Assembly (NCBI GenBank): GCA_015065505.1
Contig: SVQE01000012.1
Coordinates: 1-46,000, forward strand
Source: Oscillospiraceae bacterium
GTDB lineage: Bacteria > Bacillota > Clostridia > Oscillospirales > Acutalibacteraceae
Direction: 5' to 3'
DNA: 46,000 bases
Part shown: positions 24,187-33,092 of the stretch, in pieces
How the letters are laid out: every line of letters starts with the position of its first letter
Position numbering within the stretch: position 1 is the first letter of the stretch
Notes under the pieces: generated by a model
Told to the model about the DNA's origin: nothing
The model's input: only the letters and a program-made list of their open reading frames with translations
Databases searched by the model: none
Position numbers and translations under genes: made by a program

Positions 24187-25241
24187 TGGCAAGAAGAAGA
24201 TCAAGAGAAAGAACAACTTCCAATACTTCAAGAACACTTATTCAAAACCTTGACATTAATCCAACCCTTAAATTCCGAGTTGAAGAAGCTTATAAGGGAA
24301 TAAGAGCTAACATAATGTTTTCCATTATGAAAAAGGGCTGTAAAACCATTGTTGTAACCTCCTCCGTTGCAGGTGAAGGTAAAACAACTACCACAATCAA
24401 CCTTGCAATTACATTTGCACAGGCAGGTCAGAAGGTTCTTCTTATAGACGCCGACCTCAGAAAACCCAAGGTTCACCATTACTTCTCCGTTCCCAACGCT
24501 CCCGGTCTTACAAATTATCTCGGTTCGAGCGTTATTGATTCATCAAGCGAAAAGGTTGATTTATTCAAGGTTGTTCACCCGACAGAATTTGAAAACCTTT
24601 CAATTATCTGTTCGGGAACAATTCCTCCCAACCCTGCAGAGCTTTTAGGTTCTGAGCCGATGGCTGATTTCCTTTCGGAAATTTCAAACGATTTCGACTA
24701 TATTATTATCGATACCCCGCCCATCAATATCGTATCCGACGCACTTCCTCTTATCAGAGAGTCGGATGGTGTAGTTCTTGTTGTTAAATACAATCAGTCA
24801 ACACATCCCGATGTTGAAAGAGCGCTCGGAACACTTGAATTCATCGATGCAAAGATTATCGGTTTCATCGTTAACTATGTTGAATCTGCATCGGGCGGAA
24901 AATATAAGTACAACTACTATCGCCGTTATTACGGAAGATACGGCTACGGTTACGGCTATGGCTACGGTGGATATGGCGGATACGGTGGCTACGGCGGTTA
25001 CGGTGGCTATGGCGGTTACGGTGGCTACGGTGGCTACGGCGGTTACGGCGGCTACGGCGGCTATGGCGGTTACGCTTCAGCACCTCAGCCCAAACCGTCG
25101 CCTGCTTCAAGTGCTCCTAATTACGGCAGCTATGGCAGCTACGGAAGCTATGGCAGTTATGGCAGCTACGGAAACTATGGTAACTACGGTAACTATAGTT
25201 CAGGCGGTTCAAAGGGCAGCCAGTACGACCCGAGAAAGTAA
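24186..25241 (+). CDS. CpsD/CapB-type tyrosine kinase with giant Gly/Ser-Tyr tail
   Basis: The kinase core (about 25-235) has EEAYKGIRANIMFS, the Walker A VAGEGKTTTT at 61-70, LLIDADLRKP at 85-94 and IIIDTPP at 173-179, as in bacterial tyrosine kinases that autophosphorylate on C-terminal tyrosines. Such tails normally carry a handful of tyrosines. Here residues 240-351 hold 33: a basic YKYNYYRRYY part, four GY, twelve GGY (261-296), a Pro/Ser/Ala spacer (297-311), five GSY, three GNY and a Ser/Gly-rich end. Gly and Tyr codons vary between units, so the repeat is kept as protein and is not a fresh duplication. The tail looks like an aromatic low-complexity domain. Confidence 0.95.
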   Translation: MARRRSRERTTSNTSRTLIQNLDINPTLKFRVEEAYKGIRANIMFSIMKKGCKTIVVTSSVAGEGKTTTTINLAITFAQAGQKVLLIDADLRKPKVHHYFSVPNAPGLTNYLGSSVIDSSSEKVDLFKVVHPTEFENLSIICSGTIPPNPAELLGSEPMADFLSEISNDFDYIIIDTPPINIVSDALPLIRESDGVVLVVKYNQSTHPDVERALGTLEFIDAKIIGFIVNYVESASGGKYKYNYYRRYYGRYGYGYGYGYGGYGGYGGYGGYGGYGGYGGYGGYGGYGGYGGYGGYASAPQPKPSPASSAPNYGSYGSYGSYGSYGSYGNYGNYGNYSSGGSKGSQYDPRK

Positions 25242-25300
25242 TTAAACCGCTGTTTCATTTGTGCCGCTCACTCTGTGAGTAGAAAGGGCATTAATTAAAT

Positions 25301-26017
25301 ATGATTATTAACAATTTAATTGAGATGCATTCTCATATACTTCCGGGTATTGACGATGGTTCTCAGAATATTGAAACAAGCCTTAAAATGATTGAAAGGC
25401 TTAAGGAACAGGGTGCTGTTAAAATACTCCTTACTCCTCATTATTATTCCGACACCATTTCGCTCGACGACTTTCTCAGAAAAAGAGAAGCCTCGTATAA
25501 TGCGCTCATAAATGAAATTCCAAGCGGATATCCCGAGTTGATTCCTGCTGCTGAAGTATTTATAAGCCAATACCTGTTTAATAACAAAAGTATAAAAGAT
25601 CTATGCGTTGGCAATTCAAACTATGTTTTGATTGAGCATCCGTTCTCTGCAAGGTTTGACGATAAGGATTACGACAGATTACTTAATCTCTACTGCGACT
25701 ATAAGGTTAAACCGATTCTTGCTCATATTGAAAGATACAGAGCATTAATGGAAGATAAGTATAAGCTTTCGGATTTAATTGAAATGGGTTGCCTTCCGCA
25801 GGTAAATGTCAGCACCTTTGATATTGCGCCAAGGCGCGTTAAAAAGAAGCTGTTCAAATTAATGAATGAAGGGCAGATAGCTCTGCTTGGCTCTGACTGC
25901 CATAATCTTGATACTCGCGCACCCGAATACGAAGCAGGAATTAATGCAATTATTAGTGAATGCGGTATGGGCGCGGTTGATACGCTTATGAGAAATGCAG
26001 CTGCATTATTAAGTTAA
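25301..26017 (+). CDS. PHP-family protein-tyrosine phosphatase (CpsB/YwqE type)
   Basis: The 238-residue protein shows the PHP metal motifs MHSHILPGIDDG at 9-20, LLTPHYYSD, PAAEVFIS, PILAHIERY and GSDCHN. This is the manganese-dependent phosphatase that removes phosphates from the tail of the partner tyrosine kinase. It follows the kinase by about 60 bases and ends with a strong terminator, so the activator, kinase and phosphatase form a complete three-gene regulatory unit. The large number of tyrosines in the kinase tail would give this enzyme an unusually dense substrate. Confidence 0.94.
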   Translation: MIINNLIEMHSHILPGIDDGSQNIETSLKMIERLKEQGAVKILLTPHYYSDTISLDDFLRKREASYNALINEIPSGYPELIPAAEVFISQYLFNNKSIKDLCVGNSNYVLIEHPFSARFDDKDYDRLLNLYCDYKVKPILAHIERYRALMEDKYKLSDLIEMGCLPQVNVSTFDIAPRRVKKKLFKLMNEGQIALLGSDCHNLDTRAPEYEAGINAIISECGMGAVDTLMRNAAALLS

Positions 26018-26021
26018 AAGA

Positions 26022-26052
26022 TTCCCGAGACATTCAGTCTCGGGATTTTTTA
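26022..26052 (+). terminator. terminator of the kinase operon
   Basis: Stem ttcccgagac / gtctcgggat with a five-base loop (attca) followed by Ts. Confidence 0.9.
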
Positions 26053-26095
26053 TTATGTTATTCATAAAGGTAAATAATTCTTCATATTATTCTTT

Positions 26096-27064
26096 ATGAA
26101 AAAATTCAGCGAAAGTATTACTGCTCTGATGTGCTTTGGAGTAATTATATTATTAATAACCTTTTCAGCAAAAGCAAGAATCGGTGCTGTTGAGGGAATT
26201 AATCTTTGTGAAGGAATAATAATTCCCTCACTGCTTCCCGTTTTGATTTTAAGCAATACTGTTTTAATGCTAAAATCAAAAAGAGCAAAAACAAAGGCTG
26301 TATTATTGGGATTGATTGCAGGTTATCCCTCGGGTGCGATTCTCACAAAAGAGCTTTATAAAAACAAAATTATCAGTTCAAATGAAGCAAAAAGGATTAT
26401 GTGCTTTAATTTCTGCGGTGGTTTTGCTTTTATAATAAGCGCAGTCGGCAGTATTGTTTATAAAAACAAGGGCGCAGGAATTATCCTATATATAAGCTGT
26501 GTTTTATCATCGGTTATTATAGCGCTGATAACAAAACCTTTTTATAATAAAAGCAGCACAAAGCCTCTTGTGCAGGGAAGGGATTTTAACTCGGCACTGT
26601 GCAGAAGCGTTGAGCTTTCGGTTAAGAGCATTGCCGTTATGAGCGCATATATAATCCTTTTTTCCGCGCTTTTAAAGCTGTTTTATATTCCGGATTATAT
26701 TATTCCTCTGCTTGAGATAACAAACGGAATATGCAAAGCAAAGGTGCTGCCCTCACTGCCCTTTTGCGCTTTCTTTCTGAGCTTTGGCGGACTCTGCATT
26801 CATTTTCAGATACTTCCTTTTCTGAAAGAAATGAAAATAAACTATTTTTTCTTTCTTTTGTTCAGACTTCTATCGGCATCGCTGAGCTATTTAATATGCA
26901 AAATTATTATTCATTTTTCAGGTGATGCAATTATAGCATCTTCCTCACTTTCCCCCACCCTGCCGTTTGAACTCAGCAAGCTCGGGGGTGGACTTTCAAT
27001 GGTTATGATAATAGGCTGCGCCGCACTTGTTTTTGATTTGGAAAACAGGAAAATAAAAAATTGA
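26096..27064 (+). CDS. YlbJ-like sporulation membrane protein
   Basis: The 322-residue integral membrane protein shows IIIPSLLPVLILSNT, then GLIAGYPSGAILTKELY and a SSNEAKRIMCFNFCGGFAFI block. The GYPSGA sequence with a following Asn/Cys/Gly-rich segment is the nucleoside-gate-like pattern of YlbJ, a protein needed for spore formation in Bacillus. It is about 85 residues shorter than YlbJ and lacks its C-terminal part as far as I can judge. Its substrate is unknown. The stop codon TGA lies at the base of a hairpin. Confidence 0.8.
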   Translation: MKKFSESITALMCFGVIILLITFSAKARIGAVEGINLCEGIIIPSLLPVLILSNTVLMLKSKRAKTKAVLLGLIAGYPSGAILTKELYKNKIISSNEAKRIMCFNFCGGFAFIISAVGSIVYKNKGAGIILYISCVLSSVIIALITKPFYNKSSTKPLVQGRDFNSALCRSVELSVKSIAVMSAYIILFSALLKLFYIPDYIIPLLEITNGICKAKVLPSLPFCAFFLSFGGLCIHFQILPFLKEMKINYFFFLLFRLLSASLSYLICKIIIHFSGDAIIASSSLSPTLPFELSKLGGGLSMVMIIGCAALVFDLENRKIKN

Positions 27065-27085
27065 TTTGCGTTGCAAATCATTTTT
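27062..27085 (+). terminator. hairpin including the stop codon of the ylbJ-like gene
   Basis: Arms tgatttgc (27062-27069, containing the TGA stop) and gcaaatca (27073-27080), a three-base loop, then five Ts. It closely resembles the sigK terminator. The 27086-27140 sequence holds only a worn heptamer-like stretch. Confidence 0.75.
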
Positions 27086-27173
27086 CGTTGTACGTGAATC
27101 GTGGTTCGTTCTCGGGCTTGAAACTTAGACATCTATATGGTATTATTATCATATAATTTTTAAGGTGTTTGAT

Positions 27174-28112
27174 ATGAAAAAGCTTAGTAAATTAATCCTC
27201 AGCCTGATGGCTGTTTCTTTTATCTTTTCATCCTGCACAGGAAGCGGAACTGAGAAAACAACATCATCAGCAACAACCGCACCGGCAGCCGACTCAATCT
27301 TTTCAACAAATTCGGAAAGCAGAGAGGTTCAATACAACCTTTTTGACGAGGTTCCCGAATTTGATAATGAGCCATATGTTGTTATTAACAACAACATCCC
27401 CGACTTTGAAGACAGTGAGCTTACAACAACTTCCTATGAAACTTACGGCGATTTGGATTCTCTTGGAAGATGCACGGTATGCATTGCCTGCATCGGAGAG
27501 GATATAATGCCAACCGAAGAGCGCGGCTCAATCGGTGAAGCAAAGCCGACGGGATGGCATTCTGCTAAATATGAAAATGTTGATGGAAAATATCTTTATA
27601 ACCGCTGTCATTTAATCGGCTATCAGCTGACGGCTGAAAACGCAAATGAAAAGAATTTAATAACGGGAACGCGCTACCTCAATGTTCAGGGAATGCTACC
27701 CTTTGAAAACGAGGTTGACGATTATATTGAACAAACAGGCAACCACGTATTATATGAGGTAACACCGCAGTTCAAGGATAACGAATTAGTTGCGCGCGGC
27801 GTTCATATGCAGGCAAAAAGCGTTGAGGATAACGGCGAAGGCGTTTCGTTTAACATTTACTGCTATAATGCTCAGCCCGGAATTGAAATTGATTATGCAA
27901 CCGGCGACAGCAAGGCAATAAATCAAAGCGATAATTTCGATGACCAGAGCGATAAGCAAACATATATTATTAACATTAGTTCAAAGAAGTTCCACAAGCC
28001 CGGTTGCGAAGCCGTTAATAAAATGAGCGAGAAGAATAAAAAGACTTACACGGGAACCCGTGAAAATCTTATTAATAACGGTTATAACCCTTGCGGAATC
28101 TGCAAACCGTAA
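27174..28112 (+). CDS. secreted DNA/RNA non-specific endonuclease lipoprotein
   Basis: ATG 27174 has aaggtg seven bases upstream; a GTG at 27165 overlaps that site. The 312 residues begin with a lipoprotein signal (FSSC), then a Thr/Ser/Ala linker, and an EndA/NUC-type nuclease domain with WHSAKYENV, NRCHLIGYQL (catalytic His), NEKNLITGTRYLN and MLPFENEVDDY. A C-terminal domain with FHKPGC and NPCGICKP is a common Cys/His motif appended to such nucleases. The enzyme probably degrades external nucleic acids at the cell surface. It stands alone with a terminator after it. Confidence 0.9.
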   Translation: MKKLSKLILSLMAVSFIFSSCTGSGTEKTTSSATTAPAADSIFSTNSESREVQYNLFDEVPEFDNEPYVVINNNIPDFEDSELTTTSYETYGDLDSLGRCTVCIACIGEDIMPTEERGSIGEAKPTGWHSAKYENVDGKYLYNRCHLIGYQLTAENANEKNLITGTRYLNVQGMLPFENEVDDYIEQTGNHVLYEVTPQFKDNELVARGVHMQAKSVEDNGEGVSFNIYCYNAQPGIEIDYATGDSKAINQSDNFDDQSDKQTYIINISSKKFHKPGCEAVNKMSEKNKKTYTGTRENLINNGYNPCGICKP

Positions 28113-28125
28113 ATCATATAAATAT

Positions 28126-28157
28126 AAACGGACGGATATTATCCGCCCGTTTTTTTA
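28126..28157. terminator. terminator between the convergent nuclease and DUF4153/4173 genes
   Basis: Inverted arms aaacggacggat and atccgcccgttt (one mismatch) with a three-base loop and a run of seven Ts on the plus strand. Confidence 0.8.
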
Positions 28158-28181
28158 AGTTTAATGCTTTGAATATTAGTA

Positions 28182-30062
28182 TTAGTCAGCGTCGCCGTTG
28201 TACTGAAAATCATCGTAATAATTTCTGTTGTAATCGTTGCCGCCGTCAGAACGGTCTTCCTCATAATCATCTATGGAATAATAGCTTTTTGCAAATTCAT
28301 CCCTCTCAGATTGAGAAAGGTTTTTATAGTATTGCTTGATTGAGTTGAAAGCAATCTGCTTTGTTAGGTTATATGCTCTGAAATTTCTGCTTTCATCGCT
28401 TTGTATAACAGCGGTGTTCTTTTCATTCAAAAGCAAATCCTCGTTATCAATAATAATCATAGCAAGCTCATCCTTTGCTTCCTCGGCAATATTCTTATCA
28501 TCGCTTTCGGTTAAATCAATAAGATAAGGCACTGCGCTTTCGGAAAGATTTGCTATTGCTTCAACATCGAGGTCTTCAATTTTGCCCGAGTTATACGCAT
28601 TAATGTTATAATCGGCAATTCTTGTATCAATATCTGCAAAGGTTAAAGCAATAAATATTGCCGAGCAGATAATGATTACGGGTTTAATATAATTAACCTT
28701 CGGTGTGATGATGTGAAGAATAAAGAATGCAACAACCACAACCATCATAACCATAAAGGTTGAAACAAGAATTCTGTTAACTGAAAGTCCGTATATGCCG
28801 ATATTAACGCTCATCTTCTGCATTGCAATAACAATAAGCAAAATTGAGAACATCAATATGAATGATGATAGTGCTTTAATTAATGCGGGAATCTTTTTAT
28901 TCTTGCGTTCGCTTAGCATTATTACGCCCGAAATCAATGCAATATTTATAACGCTGATAATGAACATTTCGTAGAAGCCCCTTCTTGCAAAGGCGCTTGC
29001 AGTATGCTCATAGCCTTCTGGAAGAATTCCCCTGAAAACGCTGAATAAATAAGCAAGCTGTGACACAATGTAAATTAAATATGTTATAGAAATAACGCTC
29101 AAAAATGATGTTATTATAGTTGAAGGAACCTTTTTAGCTTCATTTCTGTAGCTTGCTTGCTTCTTATCCCTTCTGTTTCTTCTCTTTTCAAAGAGATAAG
29201 AATAAACAAACGGAAGCAGAATTGCGGCAAAGATAACCTCAACAATATAAGACCTAATATCAATGCCGATTGTTGAAATCAAGCCTTCGAATGCTGCATC
29301 ACCCTTCTTGAGAAGCGGAATAACAACAAGCAAAACAGGAATAGCAAGAAGAACGCCTATAAGCACACCGTGATTGATTTTGTTGCCTTTTTTCCTTGCC
29401 TTTGTTGCATTGTGAACCTTGCCGAAGTTTTCAAACGGAGCAACAATAACCGATGACGCAACATCGAAAATCAGCTTAAAGCTGCCCTGATGAGTTGAAA
29501 ATCCTTTACTGATTCCCAGACAGTAGATTGCATAGAGTGCAAATATAATTAAGACGGATAACGGCTTAATTATGCTGTTTGTGTAAAGCATACAGCCAAC
29601 GCTCAGTGCAACCGACATTGCGCCGCAGGTTATCGGGAAAAGCTTTTGCTCTGTTTTTTTATCGTAAATAAATAATGTTGAAATAATAAACTGTATTACA
29701 TATGAAATAGTGAAGCCGAGTGAAAATCCGTAGAAAACAGAAAAATCAAGGAATATAAACAAGCCTGCAAGAATTATGTATCTGAACACGCTTTCATAAT
29801 CACTCATAGCACTGTGAGTCGGTTTCAGCTGCGGCTGCTGAACAGGAGCATAGTAGCTCTGCTGCGGCTGCTGATAGTAGTAACCCTGCTGATAAACGGG
29901 CTGCTGCTGATAGTAATATCCGCCTTGCTGCGGCTGCTGATAATAATAGCCCTGAGGAGGAACATTCTGTCCTCTCGGAGGCACTGCTTGACCCTGGGGG
30001 CGGTTATAGGCGCCCTGCTGAGGCTGATTATTAGCATTTTGCTGATAAGGGTTTTGGTTCAT
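28182..30062 (-). CDS. DUF4153/DUF4173-like membrane protein with Gln/Tyr-rich N-terminus
   Basis: The first 80 or so residues are low complexity: Gln, Tyr, Pro, Asn and Gly dominate, with runs such as GYYYQQPQQ repeated. About a dozen membrane helices follow. AFARRGFYEMFIISVINI is typical of DUF4153/DUF4173 proteins, and the C-terminal part is acidic and soluble with a Tyr/Asp/Asn-rich end. Function of the family is unknown. The gene follows a DUF2975 gene and a small XRE regulator, starting two bases after the latter ends, which implies one operon under that regulator. Confidence 0.8.
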   Translation of the reverse strand: MNQNPYQQNANNQPQQGAYNRPQGQAVPPRGQNVPPQGYYYQQPQQGGYYYQQQPVYQQGYYYQQPQQSYYAPVQQPQLKPTHSAMSDYESVFRYIILAGLFIFLDFSVFYGFSLGFTISYVIQFIISTLFIYDKKTEQKLFPITCGAMSVALSVGCMLYTNSIIKPLSVLIIFALYAIYCLGISKGFSTHQGSFKLIFDVASSVIVAPFENFGKVHNATKARKKGNKINHGVLIGVLLAIPVLLVVIPLLKKGDAAFEGLISTIGIDIRSYIVEVIFAAILLPFVYSYLFEKRRNRRDKKQASYRNEAKKVPSTIITSFLSVISITYLIYIVSQLAYLFSVFRGILPEGYEHTASAFARRGFYEMFIISVINIALISGVIMLSERKNKKIPALIKALSSFILMFSILLIVIAMQKMSVNIGIYGLSVNRILVSTFMVMMVVVVAFFILHIITPKVNYIKPVIIICSAIFIALTFADIDTRIADYNINAYNSGKIEDLDVEAIANLSESAVPYLIDLTESDDKNIAEEAKDELAMIIIDNEDLLLNEKNTAVIQSDESRNFRAYNLTKQIAFNSIKQYYKNLSQSERDEFAKSYYSIDDYEEDRSDGGNDYNRNYYDDFQYNGDAD

Positions 30063-30064
30063 AA

Positions 30065-30268
30065 TTAATCCTCCTTATATTCTATAATGTCACAAACATC
30101 ACAATTAAGTTCTTTGCATATGGCTTCAAGGGTTGAAAACCTTATTGCCCTTGCTTTGCCTGTTTTCAGTATGGAAAGATTTGCCTGGGTTATTCCTATT
30201 CTGTTGGCAAGTTCGAGTGAGCTCATCTTTCGTTTTGCAAGCATAACATCCAAATTAATAACTATCAT
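30065..30268 (-). CDS. XRE-family helix-turn-helix regulator (YozG-like)
   Basis: The 67-residue protein is a single Cro/CI-type DNA-binding domain: KMSSLELANRIGITQANLSI with recognition helix around QANLSILKTGKA, then FSTLEAICKELNCDVCDII. It is the usual short partner of DUF2975 proteins. It starts directly after the DUF2975 stop codon and two bases before the next gene, so all three are co-transcribed. It probably regulates this operon in response to the membrane protein's state; that is inference. Confidence 0.93.
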   Translation of the reverse strand: MIVINLDVMLAKRKMSSLELANRIGITQANLSILKTGKARAIRFSTLEAICKELNCDVCDIIEYKED

Positions 30269-30739
30269 TTAAACCACCAGATCATTATCTTCCTTAATTT
30301 CGATTGCTTTTTTCATAACGTTACGCAAAACTCTGACAACCAGCGCAACAAATGCCTCACCCATTGAAAGCAGAATAACCGTTTCGATTGATTTATAAAT
30401 AATTGCAATAATAATATATGATATTAAGCCAACCGCAGAAGCATATAAACAGCAGGCTGTTACTATATTCATCAGCTTAACATTCCTTGAATCGAAAACA
30501 ATATCAGATAAAATATTGCCCATTATCTTATCAAGGCATATCAGCGCTATGTAGCCTGCAGGCACAACCGCGTAAAACGGAAATATCAGATATTTGCCGT
30601 GCCCTGCAATCATAACAAAGTGAAACGCGCTGCCCACGGGCACCTTCATCAGAAACGGAAATGCTATAACCGCCCCAAGCAGCAGCACATAGCATATTCT
30701 TACAATCACCTGGCACAATGCTGTTGTTTTTTGTTCCAT
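30269..30739 (-). CDS. DUF2975 family membrane protein
   Basis: ATG 30739 is preceded by gaggtg with a good spacing, giving 156 residues; an ATG 18 codons upstream lacks such a site. Four membrane helices and the segment DIVFDSRNVKLMNIVTACCL match DUF2975, a family found next to a YozG-type regulator. It is likely a membrane partner or sensor for the regulator that follows. First gene of the three-gene operon. Confidence 0.85.
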   Translation of the reverse strand: MEQKTTALCQVIVRICYVLLLGAVIAFPFLMKVPVGSAFHFVMIAGHGKYLIFPFYAVVPAGYIALICLDKIMGNILSDIVFDSRNVKLMNIVTACCLYASAVGLISYIIIAIIYKSIETVILLSMGEAFVALVVRVLRNVMKKAIEIKEDNDLVV

Positions 30740-30837
30740 ACTGCACCTCTTTTCAAAGCTGAAAACAAGCTTTTCTAAGTCCATATATAGCACTAAAATT
30801 ATCGTTTGTCAATAATTTTTTATCATAATTTTAAAAA

Positions 30838-31168
30838 AACACCGAATGCAGTGCATTCGGTGTTAGCGTGTCGAAAAACCTACAGAATACAATTTCGACA
30901 CGCTGGTAGGCTTTCGAAAAAGGAGCAGAATTTCGTTTTTTGTGAGCGGGAGCTGTACAAAGGTACCGCCCCCGAGCAAAAGGCGAAAAGCACCAAAAAT
31001 CCCGAAAACTCGATGTTTTCGGGATTTTTAATATAGATGTTTTTATAGGGTGCTACGCACGCGGGTCGTCGAGGGCGCCGACCCCTACAATTAATGTGTT
31101 TTTTTAACCTTTGGTGCGGTTATGCCCTTTTTCGACAGTCTGACACCGAATGCAGTGCATTCGGTGTT
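30838..31168. mobile_element. 331-bp MITE-like element with 40-bp inverted ends
   Basis: The two ends are inverted copies about 40 bases long: aacaccgaatgca, a variable centre base, tgcattcggtgt, then a few differing bases and tgtcgaaaaa. Each end itself contains a palindrome of two perfect 12-base arms. Inside are a strong hairpin aaatcccgaaaac/gttttcggga near 30995-31032 with a T run, and a gggtcg/cgaccc stem near 31062-31084. No protein coding capacity is credible. It occupies the gap between the DUF2975 operon and the GH13 gene. Confidence 0.72.
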
Positions 31169-31175
31169 TTATGTT

Positions 31176-33026
31176 TTATCTTGATAAAAGCGCATATCTG
31201 TATGGCGCAAGTGTTATTTTGCCGCCGCGAGAGCTTTCTCCGAATATTGCATATGAATTATCCCATTCATAGCCTATTTCAAGCTCCTGGCTTTCATCGT
31301 CAAGGTTTATTGCAATAAGAAGCTCGTTATTATTCCCTGCTCTTTTATATGCCGCTGTTTTATGCAAGCAGTAAACAGGAATAAAATCGCCTTCAATCAG
31401 CGCGCTGCAGCCCTTGCGGATTTCTCCGAGGCGTTTATACCATCTGTGCAGCTCTTCGTTGACATTATCCCAGCTCATACATGCTCTGTTGAAGGGGTCC
31501 TTCATACCCTGCATTCCGATTTCATCACCGTAGTAAATGGACGGAACACCCGGCAGAGTAAATTGCAGCAGAGAAGCAATTTTCATCATTGAAACGCCTT
31601 TGAAATAATCCTCTGCTTCAAGCTTGTTATGCTCTTTCTGCCAAACCCTGTCGTAGCCGTCGGGGTTTTCGCCGACTAATCGAGTTATTGCCCTTTCGGT
31701 GTCGTGAGTACCGATATGATTCATAAGAATATGAAGCGATTCCTTAGGATAGTTTTCGATAATGCTCATAACATCATCAAAAAATGCGCCTGCATTATGA
31801 AAACGAACAAATTTAAGAACCGCATCGGCAAAGGGATAGTTCATAACCGAATCAAGCTGCTTGCCGAGAAGATAACGCCTTCTTAAACCGTAGGCGGTCT
31901 TGTTTGTTGCATCCTCCCATACCTCACCGATAATAACGGCATCTTCGTTTTCAGCCTTAACGGCGTTTCGTAAATCATCAAGGAAGATATCGGGAAGCTC
32001 GTCGGCAACATCAAGGCGCCAGCCTCTTATTCCGCATTTCATCCACTTTCTTAAAATGCCGTTTTCGCCGCAGATATATTCTCTGTAGCTTTCGTTTTCC
32101 TCGATAATTTCGGGAAGAAGTCTTATTCCCCACCACGATTGATAGTTATCGGGATAATCAATGAATTTATACCACGAATAATACGGAGAGCTCATCGAAT
32201 TATAAGCGCCCACGCTGTCGTAGTTATTATACATATTAAAATACTTACTGTCGCAGCCAGTATGGCTGAAAACGCCGTCAAGAATTATTGAAATTCCTTT
32301 TTCCTTTGCTTTGCTGCAAAGTGATTTCAAATCCTTTTCATCACCGAGAAGGGGGTCAATTCTTTCGTAATCGGCAGTATCGTATCTGTGGTTTGAATTT
32401 GCTTCAAAAATCGGGTTCAGATATATGCAGGTAACTCCGAGCTCTTCAAGATAATCAAGCTTCTGCTCAATTCCCTTAAGGTCGCCGCCGAAATAATCGT
32501 TATTCCAGATGCCGTTCATCTGCTCTTCAGCCCAGAAAGGCTCGTCGCCCCATTTTCTCATAACTCTTGACGGACGATATCCCTCTTTCTTTTCGCCCGA
32601 TGAATAGAATCTGTCGGGAAAAATCTGATAGATAATTCCGCCCTTGAGCCACTCGGGAGTTTTATAGTCATCGTCATAAACGGTCTGCTGGAATTCGCCG
32701 CCCTCTATTGTTATATCACCAGTTCCGCTGCCCGAATTTGTTATGAAATTCTTGCCCCACGGGGTTTCAAGCTCAAAGTGATACCAATAAAGACCCGAAG
32801 TGGTTGCAGAGAAATGAACCTCCCAGTATTCGCAGTCATCCTCTGCCATACCTGCCCAGAACATATTATAATAAACTGTGCTTTCCCAATCCTTTGTAAC
32901 GCAAAGAAGCGCTCCGTTACAGTTGATGGAACGCGGAACGCATATTCTCAGCTTAACCTCCTCGCCAACCTTTATGGCGCGGATGGCTGATTTATATTCA
33001 GTTTTTCTTGAGTTAAAAACTTCCAT
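31176..33026 (-). CDS. GH13 alpha-glucan hydrolase (neopullulanase/maltodextrinase type)
   Basis: The 616-residue cytosolic enzyme has an N-terminal beta domain (about 1-110) and a GH13 barrel. The conserved regions are DGVFSHTG at 250-257, GWRLDVADE at 335-343 (nucleophile Asp339), GEVWED at 367-372 (acid/base Glu368) and GTHDTERA around 439-446 (Asp442). All catalytic residues are present. No signal peptide, so it acts on internal or imported maltodextrins. It follows glycogen phosphorylase on the same strand and would open branches or hydrolyse the limit products. There is no clear ribosome site; a repeat lies immediately before the start. Confidence 0.94.
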   Translation of the reverse strand: MEVFNSRKTEYKSAIRAIKVGEEVKLRICVPRSINCNGALLCVTKDWESTVYYNMFWAGMAEDDCEYWEVHFSATTSGLYWYHFELETPWGKNFITNSGSGTGDITIEGGEFQQTVYDDDYKTPEWLKGGIIYQIFPDRFYSSGEKKEGYRPSRVMRKWGDEPFWAEEQMNGIWNNDYFGGDLKGIEQKLDYLEELGVTCIYLNPIFEANSNHRYDTADYERIDPLLGDEKDLKSLCSKAKEKGISIILDGVFSHTGCDSKYFNMYNNYDSVGAYNSMSSPYYSWYKFIDYPDNYQSWWGIRLLPEIIEENESYREYICGENGILRKWMKCGIRGWRLDVADELPDIFLDDLRNAVKAENEDAVIIGEVWEDATNKTAYGLRRRYLLGKQLDSVMNYPFADAVLKFVRFHNAGAFFDDVMSIIENYPKESLHILMNHIGTHDTERAITRLVGENPDGYDRVWQKEHNKLEAEDYFKGVSMMKIASLLQFTLPGVPSIYYGDEIGMQGMKDPFNRACMSWDNVNEELHRWYKRLGEIRKGCSALIEGDFIPVYCLHKTAAYKRAGNNNELLIAINLDDESQELEIGYEWDNSYAIFGESSRGGKITLAPYRYALLSR

Positions 33027-33029
33027 ATT

Positions 33030-33092
33030 TCAGTAGGTAGTGGGTAGTGAATAGTGGATAGATAAGGGCGGGTATGGAAACCCGCCCTTACA
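33030..33092 (-). repeat. tagtggg heptamer run plus GC hairpin between glgP and GH13
   Basis: Plus-strand units gtagtgg, gtagtga, atagtgg, atag are followed by a hairpin taagggcgggt / acccgccctta. It is another heptamer-plus-hairpin combination, with a different repeat unit and the hairpin on the other side. Confidence 0.62.

Noticed and set aside
24778-25245. Long overlapping frames (both strands) across the Gly-Tyr tail
   Set aside because: They are shadows of the low-complexity codons; the kinase frame holds a complete conserved domain and continues without a break.
30806-31036. 76-codon frame in the element between DUF2975 and GH13 genes
   Set aside because: It crosses the terminal palindrome and hairpins, has no ribosome site and no protein-like composition.
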